Positions 15,820-23,090 of a stretch of DNA of 36,640 nucleotides are shown here, piece after piece. Both the position numbers and the translations under genes were made by a program. How positions within the stretch are numbered: the first letter of the stretch is position 1; each line of letters opens with the position of its first letter. The notes below the pieces were generated by a model. The model was not told the origin of the DNA. It was given only the letters and a program-made list of their open reading frames with translations, and searched no databases. The stretch covers positions 1-36,640 of the forward strand of contig JASKJN010000009.1 in assembly GCA_030153385.1 (NCBI GenBank), read 5' to 3'. This DNA comes from Archaeoglobaceae archaeon. Lineage in GTDB: Archaea > Halobacteriota > Archaeoglobi > Archaeoglobales > Archaeoglobaceae.

Positions 15820-16003
15820 TTCTTAACACCTTTTTGTCTATCTTTCCCTCCTCCACAAACTTCATGAGATGATTTCTCAACTCTTCTTCTGTAGGCTTCT
15901 CTCCCGGCATTGGAACGATCAGAGCGATGGGCCTTTCACCCCATTTCTCATGCGGTATGCCTATAACAGCCACTTCTCTGACCTTTGGATGCATGCTCAG
16001 CAT
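15820..16003 (-). pseudogene. Fragment of an acyl-CoA ligase C-terminal domain
   Basis: On the minus strand MLSMHPKVREVAVIGIPHEK, followed by WGERPIALIVPMPGEKPTEE, is unmistakably the C-terminal domain of an AMP-forming acyl-CoA ligase. The start of the gene is missing to the right. The end reads FVEEGKIDKKVLRK. In family members the first GKI-like site is followed by about 25 residues (the WWIPD to PKTS-GKI region) before DKKVLRK, so an internal deletion between two GKI sites is likely. The frame then runs antisense into the activator gene with no proper stop. It is a decayed remnant, not a working enzyme. Confidence 0.75.
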
Positions 16004-16136
16004 CGAGATAAGAACTCGAAAGCCAGAAAACTGTGCTTTGACCGCAATAGAAAATGTGACAAAGGCTTTTATTGAGATTAGTGGAATGGTTCAAACAGAT
16101 AGTGGTGTTAAGATTCTGAAAATCTATTTTGGCTAA
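15993..16136 (+). pseudogene. N-terminal fragment of a bat/HTH-10 type regulator
   Basis: The 47-codon reading frame MLSIEIRTRKPENCALTAIE... ends in ILKIYFG and a stop. It is clearly related to the start of the regulator at 21653 (MLEVQIRTKLPEKCALSSLK). The rest of the gene, including the DNA-binding domain, is missing. It overlaps the acyl-CoA ligase fragment on the other strand by about 11 bases, so two broken genes have been joined here. Non-functional remnant is the simplest reading. Confidence 0.6.
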
Positions 16137-16170
16137 TCGGTTTTTACAGTTTTTTTCAAAACCCAGACAG

Positions 16171-16180
16171 AGATATAATA
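16171..16180 (+). promoter_or_regulatory. TATA box of the sulfur-relay operon
   Basis: AGATATAATA lies about 30 bases before the first start codons of the DsrE-like gene. The expected transcription start is near 16202, so the mRNA leader would be absent or very short. Confidence 0.45.
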
Positions 16181-16210
16181 TCAAACGATTAAATTTCTCT
16201 GGTGATGGAG

Positions 16211-16594
16211 ATGAAGCTGGCTTTAGTTTTGGTGAGTGGAGAACTTGAGAAATTACAGGCAGCGAGCATAATCGCAAGCGTTGCATCGAGTTTTGGAGAA
16301 GTGATGGTTTTTGCGACGATGGATGGCTTAATGGCGTTCAAAAAAGATGTTGTGGAGAAAAAAGCTTGGAAGGCGGGGGATCTTGGAAAAGGGATGCTGA
16401 ACGCAAACGTTCCGCTTTTCATTGACGTATTGAAGCAGGCAAAGGAAGTGGGGAACTTAAAGGTCTATGCATGCGGAATGGTTATGGATATGCTGAAGCT
16501 CAAGAAAGAAGACTTTGTTGACGTCTTCGATGATGTCATAGGTGTTACAAAGTTCCTTGAAATGGTGGCTGATGCGAAAGTTTTGCTCATCTGA
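16211..16594 (+). CDS. DsrE-family sulfur-relay protein
   Basis: A 127-residue protein beginning [20 protein letters not shown], the Rossmann-like start of the DsrE/DsrF/peroxiredoxin-like family. [13 protein letters not shown] holds a Cys in the usual persulfide-carrying region. Such proteins pass sulfane sulfur between carriers. I chose the ATG at 16211, which has GGTGAT at 16201-16206; ATG 16205 is an alternative adding two residues. It leads an operon with a TusA-like protein, an Sqr-like flavoprotein and a DUF1641 protein, a grouping seen in sulfur-metabolising archaea. Confidence 0.82.
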   Translation: MKLALVLVSGELEKLQAASIIASVASSFGEVMVFATMDGLMAFKKDVVEKKAWKAGDLGKGMLNANVPLFIDVLKQAKEVGNLKVYACGMVMDMLKLKKEDFVDVFDDVIGVTKFLEMVADAKVLLI

Positions 16595-16611
16595 AGTTCG
16601 GGGGTGATACT

Positions 16612-16830
16612 ATGATCGTAGACGCCAGAGGCAGTTACTGCCCCGGTCCACTAATGGAACTGATGAAGGCCATTAAAAAAGCTCCTGTCGGGGAAATAAT
16701 AGAAGTCCTATCGAGCGATGCAAGTTCTGCGAAAGATATACCTGAATGGGTAAAAAAGGCCGGACATGAGCTCGTAGAAGTGAAAGAAGAGAAAGGTTAC
16801 TGGAGGATAGTCGTGAGGAAAGTGAAATGA
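16612..16830 (+). CDS. TusA-family sulfur carrier protein
   Basis: The 72-residue protein [20 protein letters not shown]... has the CPGP motif at residues 10-13 in the first helix; this Cys carries a persulfide in TusA/SirA proteins. Length and the two-layer alpha/beta pattern are normal. It is preceded by GGGGTGATA and overlaps the flavoprotein start by 4 bases (ATGA). It probably exchanges sulfur with the DsrE-like protein. It could feed tRNA thiolation, cofactor synthesis or respiratory sulfur metabolism; the neighbours favour the last. Confidence 0.9.
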   Translation: MIVDARGSYCPGPLMELMKAIKKAPVGEIIEVLSSDASSAKDIPEWVKKAGHELVEVKEEKGYWRIVVRKVK

Positions 16831-17954
16831 GGGTAGCGATCGTTGGTGGAGGAGTTGCGGGAATACTTACAGCAAACTACTTAGCAATGCGACTCAGAGA
16901 AGAGATCAGAGACAAAAAAGCAGAAATACTGCTTATTTCTGAGAGAGATAAGCTTCTTTACGAACCCGGACTTCTTTACCTTATTTTTAACAAGCTTGAG
17001 GAGAAGGACATAACAAAAGAGCTGAAATACCTGCTTGATCCAAGCGTAAAGCTTATCGTTGACAGAGCTGAAAAGCTGGATCTTGAAAACAGAAAAATAA
17101 AAACAAAAAGCAACGAGTTTGACTACGATTACTTGGTGATCGCAACCGGTTCAAGGATTGTTCCAGAAGAGATCCCGGGATTAGTGCAGTATGGCGACTG
17201 GTTTTACAACCTTGATGGAGCTAAGAGGCTGAGAGAGAAGCTTTCAAGATTCAAAGAAGGGAAAGTTGTTGTAAGCGTGATGGGAATACCGCATAAATGC
17301 CCGGTAGCGCCGATAGAGGTTACATTTCTCCTTCACGAGTTCTTCAAAATCCACAACGTCAGAGATAACATAGAATTGGTTTACACCTATCCAATAAACA
17401 GGGTTTTCACGCTTGGAAACGTTTCAGAGCTTGTTGAGAAGATGTTTGAAGAAAGAAACATAGAAACGAGAACGTTTTTCAATCCCGTTGAGGTAAAAGA
17501 AGGAAAGATAATCACCCTTGAAGGTGAAGAGGAGAGCTTTGATTTATTGATAGCAATTCCACCGCACAAGGGATCTCAGCTGATCATAGACTCTGGCTTA
17601 AGCGATGATGGGTGGGTGCCAACTGATAAGTTCACGCTCGAGGTTAAGGGTTACGACAACGTTTTTGCGCTTGGAGATACAACAGATCTGCCAGTAAGCA
17701 AAGCGGGAAGCGTTGCACACTTCCAAGCTGAGGTTCTGGCTGAGAACCTTTCAGCAGAGATAAAAGGATTGCCGCCTACTGCGAGATACTTCGGCAAAGC
17801 TGTGTGCTTCATCGAAACAAGCTTCAGCGAAGCCACATACATCTGGTTCGACTACGAAACGCCACCAACCTTTGTAAAGCCAAACAGGTTTACACACTGG
17901 ATGAAAATAGCATACAACCGCATGTTCTGGCTAACCGCGAGGGGTGTTTTATGA
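16827..17954 (+). CDS. Sulfide:quinone oxidoreductase-like FAD protein
   Basis: A 375-residue pyridine-nucleotide-disulfide-type flavoprotein. The FAD-binding GGGVAG is at 7-12, YLVIATGSR at 102-110 and the second FAD contact [10 protein letters not shown] near 285-294. C158 in HKCPVAP corresponds to one of the redox cysteines of Sqr/FccB-type enzymes; a second Cys lies late (AVCFIETS). Type and context suggest oxidation of sulfide or transfer of sulfur atoms at the membrane face, but archaeal members of this branch are often uncharacterised. It overlaps both neighbours by 4 bases, so the operon is tightly coupled. Confidence 0.82.
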   Translation: MRVAIVGGGVAGILTANYLAMRLREEIRDKKAEILLISERDKLLYEPGLLYLIFNKLEEKDITKELKYLLDPSVKLIVDRAEKLDLENRKIKTKSNEFDYDYLVIATGSRIVPEEIPGLVQYGDWFYNLDGAKRLREKLSRFKEGKVVVSVMGIPHKCPVAPIEVTFLLHEFFKIHNVRDNIELVYTYPINRVFTLGNVSELVEKMFEERNIETRTFFNPVEVKEGKIITLEGEEESFDLLIAIPPHKGSQLIIDSGLSDDGWVPTDKFTLEVKGYDNVFALGDTTDLPVSKAGSVAHFQAEVLAENLSAEIKGLPPTARYFGKAVCFIETSFSEATYIWFDYETPPTFVKPNRFTHWMKIAYNRMFWLTARGVL

Positions 17955-18337
17955 ACGAGATCGAGAAAAAGATTGAGAAGAATAAGGATGCGATAATCTC
18001 CGCCATAGACAAGCTTGTCTGGCTTGAAAAAAGCGGAAACCTTGATGCAATAATCGGCTTCGCATCTCTGATAAAGATACTTCAAGATTTCATAAGCGAT
18101 GCTGTCGTTGAGAAGAGTTCAGAAGTTTTAACAAACCTTGGCCTTCTCTCTGCGAAGTTTACGAACGATAAGGCGATGATGCTTTTCAACACCATCGGTG
18201 ATGCGATTTGCAGATGTGAAAAAGAACCAGAACCTGCAGGAGTCTTGGATGTGCTAAAAGCCATGCGAGATCCGGATGTGAAGAAAGCTATGGGGATGCT
18301 TCTCAACATACTGAAAGAGCTCGGGAAAAATATTTAG
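17951..18337 (+). CDS. DUF1641 family protein
   Basis: A 128-residue, mainly helical protein: [20 protein letters not shown], then a body rich in short hydrophobic repeats and VLDVLKAMRDPDVKKAMGML near the end. The last segment is the recognisable DUF1641 element. These proteins commonly accompany Sqr-like flavoproteins or formate dehydrogenase genes; their biochemical role is not known. The ATG overlaps the flavoprotein stop (ATGA). It ends the sulfur-relay operon. Confidence 0.78.
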   Translation: MNEIEKKIEKNKDAIISAIDKLVWLEKSGNLDAIIGFASLIKILQDFISDAVVEKSSEVLTNLGLLSAKFTNDKAMMLFNTIGDAICRCEKEPEPAGVLDVLKAMRDPDVKKAMGMLLNILKELGKNI

Positions 18338-18468
18338 CTAATTTCTTCAAACATCGATTTTATTTCAATCTCTATCAGCTTCAACCTCTGTACTCGCTGA
18401 CGCTTTGAGAGCTCAAGATACTTAACAATCGGCTTCAGATCGAGCCCGAGACATCTAACAAGAACCAT
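18334..18468 (-). pseudogene. Small ORF or remnant with upstream in-frame stop
   Basis: The minus strand encodes a 44-residue basic helical peptide, MVLVRCLGLDLKPIVKYLEL, then SKRQRVQRLKLIEIEIKSMF and EEIS. Upstream in the same frame is further open sequence (NWFKMREDERMKL) broken only by one TGA four codons before the Met. The combination suggests the tail of a longer gene that has gained a stop. I do not recognise the family. It converges on the DUF1641 gene and overlaps its stop by 4 bases. The next 150 bases to the right show nothing else I can support. Confidence 0.35.
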
Positions 18469-18621
18469 CGCAAAGCTTCAAAGCTTCATTCGCTCATCTT
18501 CTCGCATTTTAAACCAGTTTCCAGAGACCACTATTCAAAGCAGTAAGATGCTGGAAAAGTTTGGAAAAGAATGTCCAATTCTACTAAAGGTTTTAAAAAC
18601 AATTTTATCCTTATATAACTT

Positions 18622-18656
18622 CTTTGAAATTTAAAAATCAAAAAGCTTTTAATATT
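18622..18656 (+). other. Segment resembling the 5' end of the MtrH-like gene
   Basis: The stretch encodes KFKNQKAFNIA in the frame of the following gene. The MtrH-like gene at 13145 starts MFKFENQKVFEIA. About three quarters of the 33 bases agree. It may be a remnant of another mtoA copy fused ahead of the enoyl-CoA hydratase, although so short a match could be chance. Confidence 0.3.
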
Positions 18657-18674
18657 GCCATTATATCGCTATCT

Positions 18675-19505
18675 ATGAAGGACCTGATCTACGATGAAAA
18701 AGACGGCGTAGGCTTTATAACGCTGAATAGACCAGAAAAAAGGAACGCACTTTCAATGGAGCTTCTTGAAGAGCTTAAGGAACTCATAGAAGGCATCTCA
18801 AAGAAAAGAGACGTGAAGGTTGTTGTTCTGAAAGGAGCTGGAAAAGACTTCTCTTCTGGACACGATTTGAGAGAAATCCTCAATGCTCATCCAATAGATG
18901 TTGAAAGGCTCTTCCTTAAATGCTACGAAGTTATGCTTGCAATAAGAAATTCGCCACAAGTTTACATTGCAATGGTTCGCGGAAACGCTGCAGCAGCTGG
19001 CTGTCAGCTTGTGGCAGCATGCGATCTTGCTGTTGCGAGCGATAACGCAAGATTCTCAACCCCCGGCATAAAAATTGGCTTATTCTGCTTCACACCAATA
19101 GCTTTCGTAAGCAGAAATGTTGGAAGAAAGAAAGCTTTTGAGCTTGGATTTACGGGAGAAGCGATAACGGCTGAAGAAGCTTTGAGAATAGGGCTTGTGA
19201 ACAAAGTTGTTCCAGACGATCAGCTTGAATCTGAAACTGAAAAGCTTGCAAGAAAGATAGCGAGCTACGCTTTCGATGTTATAGCTTCTGGAAAGAGGTT
19301 CTTCTACTCGCAGCTTTTCATGGAAGACTTTCAAGCGTTGAAGTATGCCACAGAAGCAATAGCCCTTTACAGCTCTTCTAAAGAAGCAAAGGAAGGATTT
19401 TCACAGCGTTTTTATTCGAGCAATTCCAATTTAGATTTCAGACCCGTAAATTCCCTCTTCGTAATAATAATCCTTAGTCAAGTCATGATCGAAACCAAGG
19501 CATAA
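18675..19505 (+). CDS. Enoyl-CoA hydratase/isomerase family protein with replaced C-terminus
   Basis: From MKDLIYDEKDGVGFITLNRP to EAIALYSSSKEAKEGF (ending about 19400) this is a normal crotonase-fold enzyme. It has the oxyanion-hole segments KDFSSGHDL and GNAAAAGCQL and the GFTGEAITAEEALRIGLVN segment. The native end of the family, about 10-15 residues after KEGF, is missing. Instead the frame runs out of phase through the 42-bp copy of the activator gene end and on for another 24 codons. The fold core is complete, so activity is possible, but the trimer-forming tail is altered. Upstream in-frame codons reach 18624, but ATG 18675 starts the conserved part and follows a TATA-like TTTTAATATT at 18645-18654. 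Confidence 0.8.
   Translation: MKDLIYDEKDGVGFITLNRPEKRNALSMELLEELKELIEGISKKRDVKVVVLKGAGKDFSSGHDLREILNAHPIDVERLFLKCYEVMLAIRNSPQVYIAMVRGNAAAAGCQLVAACDLAVASDNARFSTPGIKIGLFCFTPIAFVSRNVGRKKAFELGFTGEAITAEEALRIGLVNKVVPDDQLESETEKLARKIASYAFDVIASGKRFFYSQLFMEDFQALKYATEAIALYSSSKEAKEGFSQRFYSSNSNLDFRPVNSLFVIIILSQVMIETKA
19392..19433 (+). repeat. 42-bp exact direct repeat, copy 2 (inside enoyl-CoA hydratase 3' end)
   Basis: Identical to 15766-15807 but read in another frame. It begins exactly where the hydratase loses similarity to its family (KEGF). The sequence GAAGGATTT would be natural to both genes at this point, so it could be the site of a short-homology recombination. Confidence 0.95.
19431..19505 (-). 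pseudogene. C-terminal remnant of an unidentified gene
   Basis: On the minus strand about 24 codons are open: ALCLGFDHDLTKDYYYEEGI, then YGSEI and a TAA at 19431-19433. There is no start codon; an in-frame stop lies just before. The composition looks like a real protein end, and its stop coincides with the end of the 42-bp repeat. It may be the gene that once converged on another activator copy. Family not recognised. Confidence 0.3.
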
Positions 19506-19557
19506 AGCTTAGAACAGCGCAAGCATTATATTTCAGTAAGGCGACAAACACACGTAG

Positions 19558-19693
19558 GGGGTCGTGGCGTAGTCAGGAAGCGCGGCGGGCTCCAGTGGTG
19601 TGATGAGTTGTGGGTCTGCTGAGGCGTGATGATCCATTGGAGCGCTGACCCGAAGAGACCCGCAAGTCGTGGGTTCAAATCCCACCGACCCCA
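19558..19693 (+). tRNA. tRNA-Trp (CCA) with intron
   Basis: Acceptor stem GGGGTCG (19558-19564) pairs with CGACCCC (19686-19692), with discriminator A at 19693. The D stem is GCG(T)/(G)CGC; anticodon stem GCGGG (19585-19589) pairs with CCCGC (19659-19663); the T arm is GTGGG-TTCAAAT-CCCAC. The anticodon CCA is at 19592-19594. The 62-base intron (19596-19657) lies between positions 37 and 38, the standard archaeal site cut by the splicing endonuclease. Confidence 0.95.
19596..19657 (+). ncRNA. tRNA-Trp intron acting as C/D-box methylation guide
   Basis: The intron carries a box C (GTGATGA, 19600-19606), box D' (CTGA, 19619-19622), box C' (GTGATGA, 19626-19632) and box D (CTGA, 19644-19647). 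The guide before box D, TTGGAGCG, pairs with the 5' exon; counting five bases from the box targets C34. The guide before D' (GGGTCT) pairs with AGACCC at the 3' exon junction and targets position 39. These are the two 2'-O-methylation sites known for the haloarchaeal tRNA-Trp intron, so the design is conserved here. Confidence 0.85.
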
Positions 19694-19703
19694 CTTAAAA
19701 AAT

Positions 19704-21572
19704 TTAGTTTAATCCGAGCTTTTCTCTCTTGCTCAGGATAACCTTTTCTATGAGCTCTGCCGCCTTTATCGGATCTTCTTCAACCAGAACTTTTCCGCCA
19801 GTCAGGCTCTCGAGATCTTCCGTTAAAAGTTTGACAGCATCCTCGCTTCCAGTTATTGGAGGAATTGGCGATACGTGGGTTGTGATTCCGTAAGCCAATG
19901 CAAATACCGCATCTATAGTTGCCTTTTGTTCCATATACTCCGGGGCGGTAACAGCGATTGGTAGCTGTGGAATGTCAACATTCAAAGCGTCCGCTATCAG
20001 TCTGACCAAATAAGCGCATCTCCCAACGTCTGTGCAGGTGCCAAAGCTGAGAACAGGCGGAATTCCAAGTGCTCTGCATACCTTTTTCAGCCCTTCTCCA
20101 GCCAATTCGATTGCATCAAGCGAAGTCAAACCAGCAACCTGCAGTGCAGCATTCCCACATCCCATTGAAAGGATCAAGATGCCCCTCTTTATCAGCTCCT
20201 TGGCGATAGTTACCGTGTTGTAATCGTGCGGACCATTTTTGAGTGTTGTACAGCTAACAAGGGCAACTATTCCCTTTATATCTCCACTCTTTATTGCATT
20301 CAGCAGCGGATCAAGATTTCCACCCAAAGCCTTCAGAATAGCTTCTGTTGAGAAGCCGACGAGTATTTTCTGCTTTTTCTGAATTCGCAAGGCCTTATCT
20401 TTATCTCTTTTCTTAAAATTCTCTATGGCCATCTCGATAAGCTTTTCAGCTATTTTTTCAACCTTTTCAGGCTCGTAGTCCATCGCTTCGTTTATTCCGC
20501 GAAATCTCACGACCTTGCTCACAGGAATGATCCTAACGCCATAGCGCTGGTATTCTGGCAATGAGGGGAGGGCACAGTTCATATCTGCTGCAAAAACATC
20601 GATGCAACTTGTTGCCAGGGCAAATTCCTGAACGATCCAGTTTCCCACTATTCCAGCAAAAACTGGACTGTCAATTCTCTGTAAAACCTCCTGACCAGTC
20701 TCTATGAATCCAATTATCCTTAAACCCTTCGCTCCAGCTTCTTTAGCTCTCCTCTGAAATTCCTCACGCTCTGCGAGCTTTATCAAAGCTACCGCTACGA
20801 AGGGCTCATGGCCATCGACTGCAACATTAACGAATTCCGGATCAAGAATTCCGAGATCCGCATGGCTTTCATGAGGCATCGGTGTTCCAAAAAGGATATC
20901 TTGGATTATCTCGAGAGATAACTGTCCTGCTAAGCAAGTTGCGATGCTCATCGCCATGCTCTTCTTAGCTAATGAAACATAGTTGCTGTCAACATTTGTC
21001 ATTGCGGATGTTCCCACAGTCAATAATTCCTGAAATACGCCAGAAGGTATTATTCCAAGCTTTTTCCATACCTCATTTCTCTTTTCCGGGGCAAAAATTT
21101 CAACAAGCTTGCTTCTCTCTACCGAGCTTAAATCCGCTATTACAAAGTCCGCAACTTTATTTGCAAGCTCTTTTACGTCATCCCCATGAATCCCAAGCAT
21201 ATTAGCGAACCACTTAAGCTTCTCAACATCCTTTATCTCATAAGGCGTCCTATTCAGCGCTGTTGCCTTAAGAGTCTTCGCAGCCTCTATCGCATGATAA
21301 GTATAGGCTTCAGTTCCGAGCATGTTCTTGTGGACAAAGTTTCTGATCACCATCCCGGCAGCGTCGATTCCACAAGCTCCGTAGGGCTTTTCCTTCCCAA
21401 TCCTGCAAGGCCCCATGCTACAAAGTTGACAGCTCAAACCTACACTGCAAAAAGGACATCTCCCCTTTTCCTGAGCTTTGAATCGATCAACGACATTCGT
21501 TACCCCTTCAGCACTCACTTTTTGATACATTTCGTTGACACTCTCATGGTAGCTAACTCTTTCCGATTCCAT
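19704..21572 (-). CDS. cooS: Anaerobic CO dehydrogenase catalytic subunit, atypical C-cluster
   Basis: A 622-residue Ni-CODH (CooS) family protein. The N-terminal cluster B/D cysteines are C39, C42/C48, C51, C56 and C67 in CPFCSVGLSCQLCSMGPCRI and GACGID. C-cluster ligands H255 (DGHEP), C333 (DMNC), C441 (VSC), C472 (GCG) and C513 (GTC) are present. However the conserved CCTGNE segment, which gives the bridging Cys, is IETGQE (I290-E291), so one Ni,Fe-cluster ligand is lost. His93 and Lys550 are kept. It may be a CODH variant with altered chemistry or a non-catalytic paralogue. It is transcribed alone, divergent from a broken HTH-10 regulator; ATTTATAAGG at about 21593-21602 is a probable promoter. 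Its end faces the tRNA-Trp. Confidence 0.88.
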   Translation of the reverse strand: MESERVSYHESVNEMYQKVSAEGVTNVVDRFKAQEKGRCPFCSVGLSCQLCSMGPCRIGKEKPYGACGIDAAGMVIRNFVHKNMLGTEAYTYHAIEAAKTLKATALNRTPYEIKDVEKLKWFANMLGIHGDDVKELANKVADFVIADLSSVERSKLVEIFAPEKRNEVWKKLGIIPSGVFQELLTVGTSAMTNVDSNYVSLAKKSMAMSIATCLAGQLSLEIIQDILFGTPMPHESHADLGILDPEFVNVAVDGHEPFVAVALIKLAEREEFQRRAKEAGAKGLRIIGFIETGQEVLQRIDSPVFAGIVGNWIVQEFALATSCIDVFAADMNCALPSLPEYQRYGVRIIPVSKVVRFRGINEAMDYEPEKVEKIAEKLIEMAIENFKKRDKDKALRIQKKQKILVGFSTEAILKALGGNLDPLLNAIKSGDIKGIVALVSCTTLKNGPHDYNTVTIAKELIKRGILILSMGCGNAALQVAGLTSLDAIELAGEGLKKVCRALGIPPVLSFGTCTDVGRCAYLVRLIADALNVDIPQLPIAVTAPEYMEQKATIDAVFALAYGITTHVSPIPPITGSEDAVKLLTEDLESLTGGKVLVEEDPIKAAELIEKVILSKREKLGLN

Positions 21573-21652
21573 GAAATAAGTTAATTTAAATCCTTATAAA
21601 TTTGCTCCCTAAGAATTTCGAAAAGATTTATCTTTCAAAGAAAACGTGAGCT

Positions 21653-22267
21653 GTGCTCGAAGTTCAGATAAGAACAAAGCTTCCAGAAAAATGCGCTCTC
21701 AGCTCGCTCAAAGAGGTTGTGAATAACTGCATTGTAAAAATAGAGGGTTTCGCAAGAAAAGATGATACTGTAAGAAGCCTGCTCCGAGTAAAGGCTAAAA
21801 AAATAGAGGATTTGCTTTCAAATCTCCCTCCACAGTGCGAGCTCGCAATAACTTCAGAGAGAGATGCTAAGATCTTGCTTAGGGAGCACAGCTGTTTTGT
21901 AGCACTGCCAATACTTGAATCGGGCTGTATAATAACTTCTGTAGAAATTAAGAAAGATCACGTTATTTGGCAGACCATCTGCAATGATGAGGACTTTTTA
22001 AGTCTGATCGAAAAGCTCGAATCCGCAAAAGGTCGAATTTGAAATAACTTAGAAGGGAAGACCTGAAGGTAAGAGCGAAATAACTTTCAGAGAAGAAGAA
22101 GTGCTGAGATTCGCTCTTGAAAAAGGTTACTTCGATTTTCCGAAGAAAATAAGGCTTGAAGAAATTGCGGAACATTTTGGGATTGCAGGTTCACCGTCTC
22201 GGAAATTCTGAGAAGAGCACAGAAGAAAATTCTCGAAAAGTATTTCAAAGAGATTGACTCCTGCTAA
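21653..22267 (+). pseudogene. Broken bat-type HTH-10 transcription regulator
   Basis: From the GTG at 21653, 129 codons are open (MLEVQIRTKLPEKCALSSLK ... EKLESAKGRI), then stop. A second frame continues with KGRPEGKSEITFREEEVLRF, ALEKGYFDFPKKIRLEEIAE and HFGIA. Near 22188 the reading must shift again to FTVSEILRRAQKKILEKYFK, stopping at 22267. The last two parts are a complete HTH-10 (bacterio-opsin activator) DNA-binding domain. At least two frame lesions therefore split one gene. It was divergent from cooS and probably regulated it. Base-call error is possible but two separate errors are less likely. The 3' end overlaps the convergent LOG-family gene by about 23 bases. Confidence 0.75.
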
Positions 22268-22700
22268 AGGAAAGAATATAGTTTATCGCATCTTCTGGCT
22301 TTTCAAAAACCTTCATTCCCTTCAAAACTACTGGGGGTCTAAGAGATGCCACCGGCTTCCCCTCTTTCAATGCTATAGCTATCTCAGAAATAGTACCATA
22401 TTCGCCTCCAATGGAAATTAGCGCATCGGAAGAGTGGACGATTATCATGTTCCTCGCATGTCCCATGTCGGTTGCGATCTTTATGTCGATGAATGGATTC
22501 GCCTCGCTAATCTTTCTTGGAAGAATTCCGACGGTTATCCCGCCTTTACTCTTCGCTCCTTTTGCACTCGCCTCCATAACCCCACCAAGACCTCCGTTTA
22601 TCAAAATACAGCCCTTCTCAGCCAAAAGCTGACCAACGCGAAAAGCAATCTCATAGGTTTCTTCATCGCACACGCTTGCTCCAATAACACCGATCTGCAT
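22245..22700 (-). CDS. LOG-family/TIGR00725 Rossmann-fold protein
   Basis: The 151-residue protein begins MQIGVIGASVCDEETYEIAF and has GGLGGVMEASAKGAKSKGG, ARNMIIVHSSDALISIGGEY and GTISEIAIAL. These are the nucleotide-binding motifs of the LOG (lysine decarboxylase-like) superfamily, TIGR00725 branch. Members with the PGGxGTxxE motif cleave nucleoside monophosphates; here the motif is GGEYGTISE, so the exact activity is not sure. The ATG at 22700 was preferred to the TTG two codons upstream. It stands alone, convergent with the broken regulator. Confidence 0.82.
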   Translation of the reverse strand: MQIGVIGASVCDEETYEIAFRVGQLLAEKGCILINGGLGGVMEASAKGAKSKGGITVGILPRKISEANPFIDIKIATDMGHARNMIIVHSSDALISIGGEYGTISEIAIALKEGKPVASLRPPVVLKGMKVFEKPEDAINYILSFSRSQSL

Positions 22701-22774
22701 GAGCAAAGTTTGGCATTGTATAAAATCATTGCTTCAATCAAAAAATTCATATCTCTTGCCAAAAGCGAATTAAA

Positions 22775-23089
22775 ATGGAACCAAGAGATTACAGAATTCT
22801 TTTAGCAGAAAAAGGAGTTGAGGAGCTTAAGAGAATCTCCAATTCGTTAAGGGTTCAAAGAAGGAAGGAGTTTGTTGCCAGGATAGGCGAAATCGAAACA
22901 AAGCTCCAGGTCGTGAAGTACAGCTACATGCCAGCTGAAGAGGTTGCAAAACTCGAAGAACTGCTTGCAATCGCGGATATGGCTTCTAAGATGAGAAAGG
23001 AGATTCAGCAAAATGATTTTAACGGTATAACTGCAGAATACTGGCTTGAATACATCGAGATGCTTCCAGAATTGATGAAAAGGGGGTGA
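22775..23089 (+). CDS. Uncharacterised helical protein, first half of a possible two-domain gene
   Basis: A 104-residue, charged, mainly helical protein: MEPRDYRILLAEKGVEELKR ... AEYWLEYIEMLPELMKRG. I do not recognise the family. The last codons are ATG-AAA-AGG-GGG-TGA. The next coding frame, a tRNA-binding-like domain, is open from base 23079, one base out of phase, and has no usual start codon. The A4G5 run at 23078-23086 is a natural slip site, so the two halves may form a single 210-residue protein by frameshift, or may have been one gene before an indel. Confidence 0.6.
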   Translation: MEPRDYRILLAEKGVEELKRISNSLRVQRRKEFVARIGEIETKLQVVKYSYMPAEEVAKLEELLAIADMASKMRKEIQQNDFNGITAEYWLEYIEMLPELMKRG

Positions 23090-23090
23090 A

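Noticed and set aside
19704-21572. Hydroxylamine reductase (hybrid cluster protein) instead of CODH
   Set aside because: The N-terminal cluster B/D cysteines and most C-cluster ligands follow the CooS pattern; only one segment deviates.
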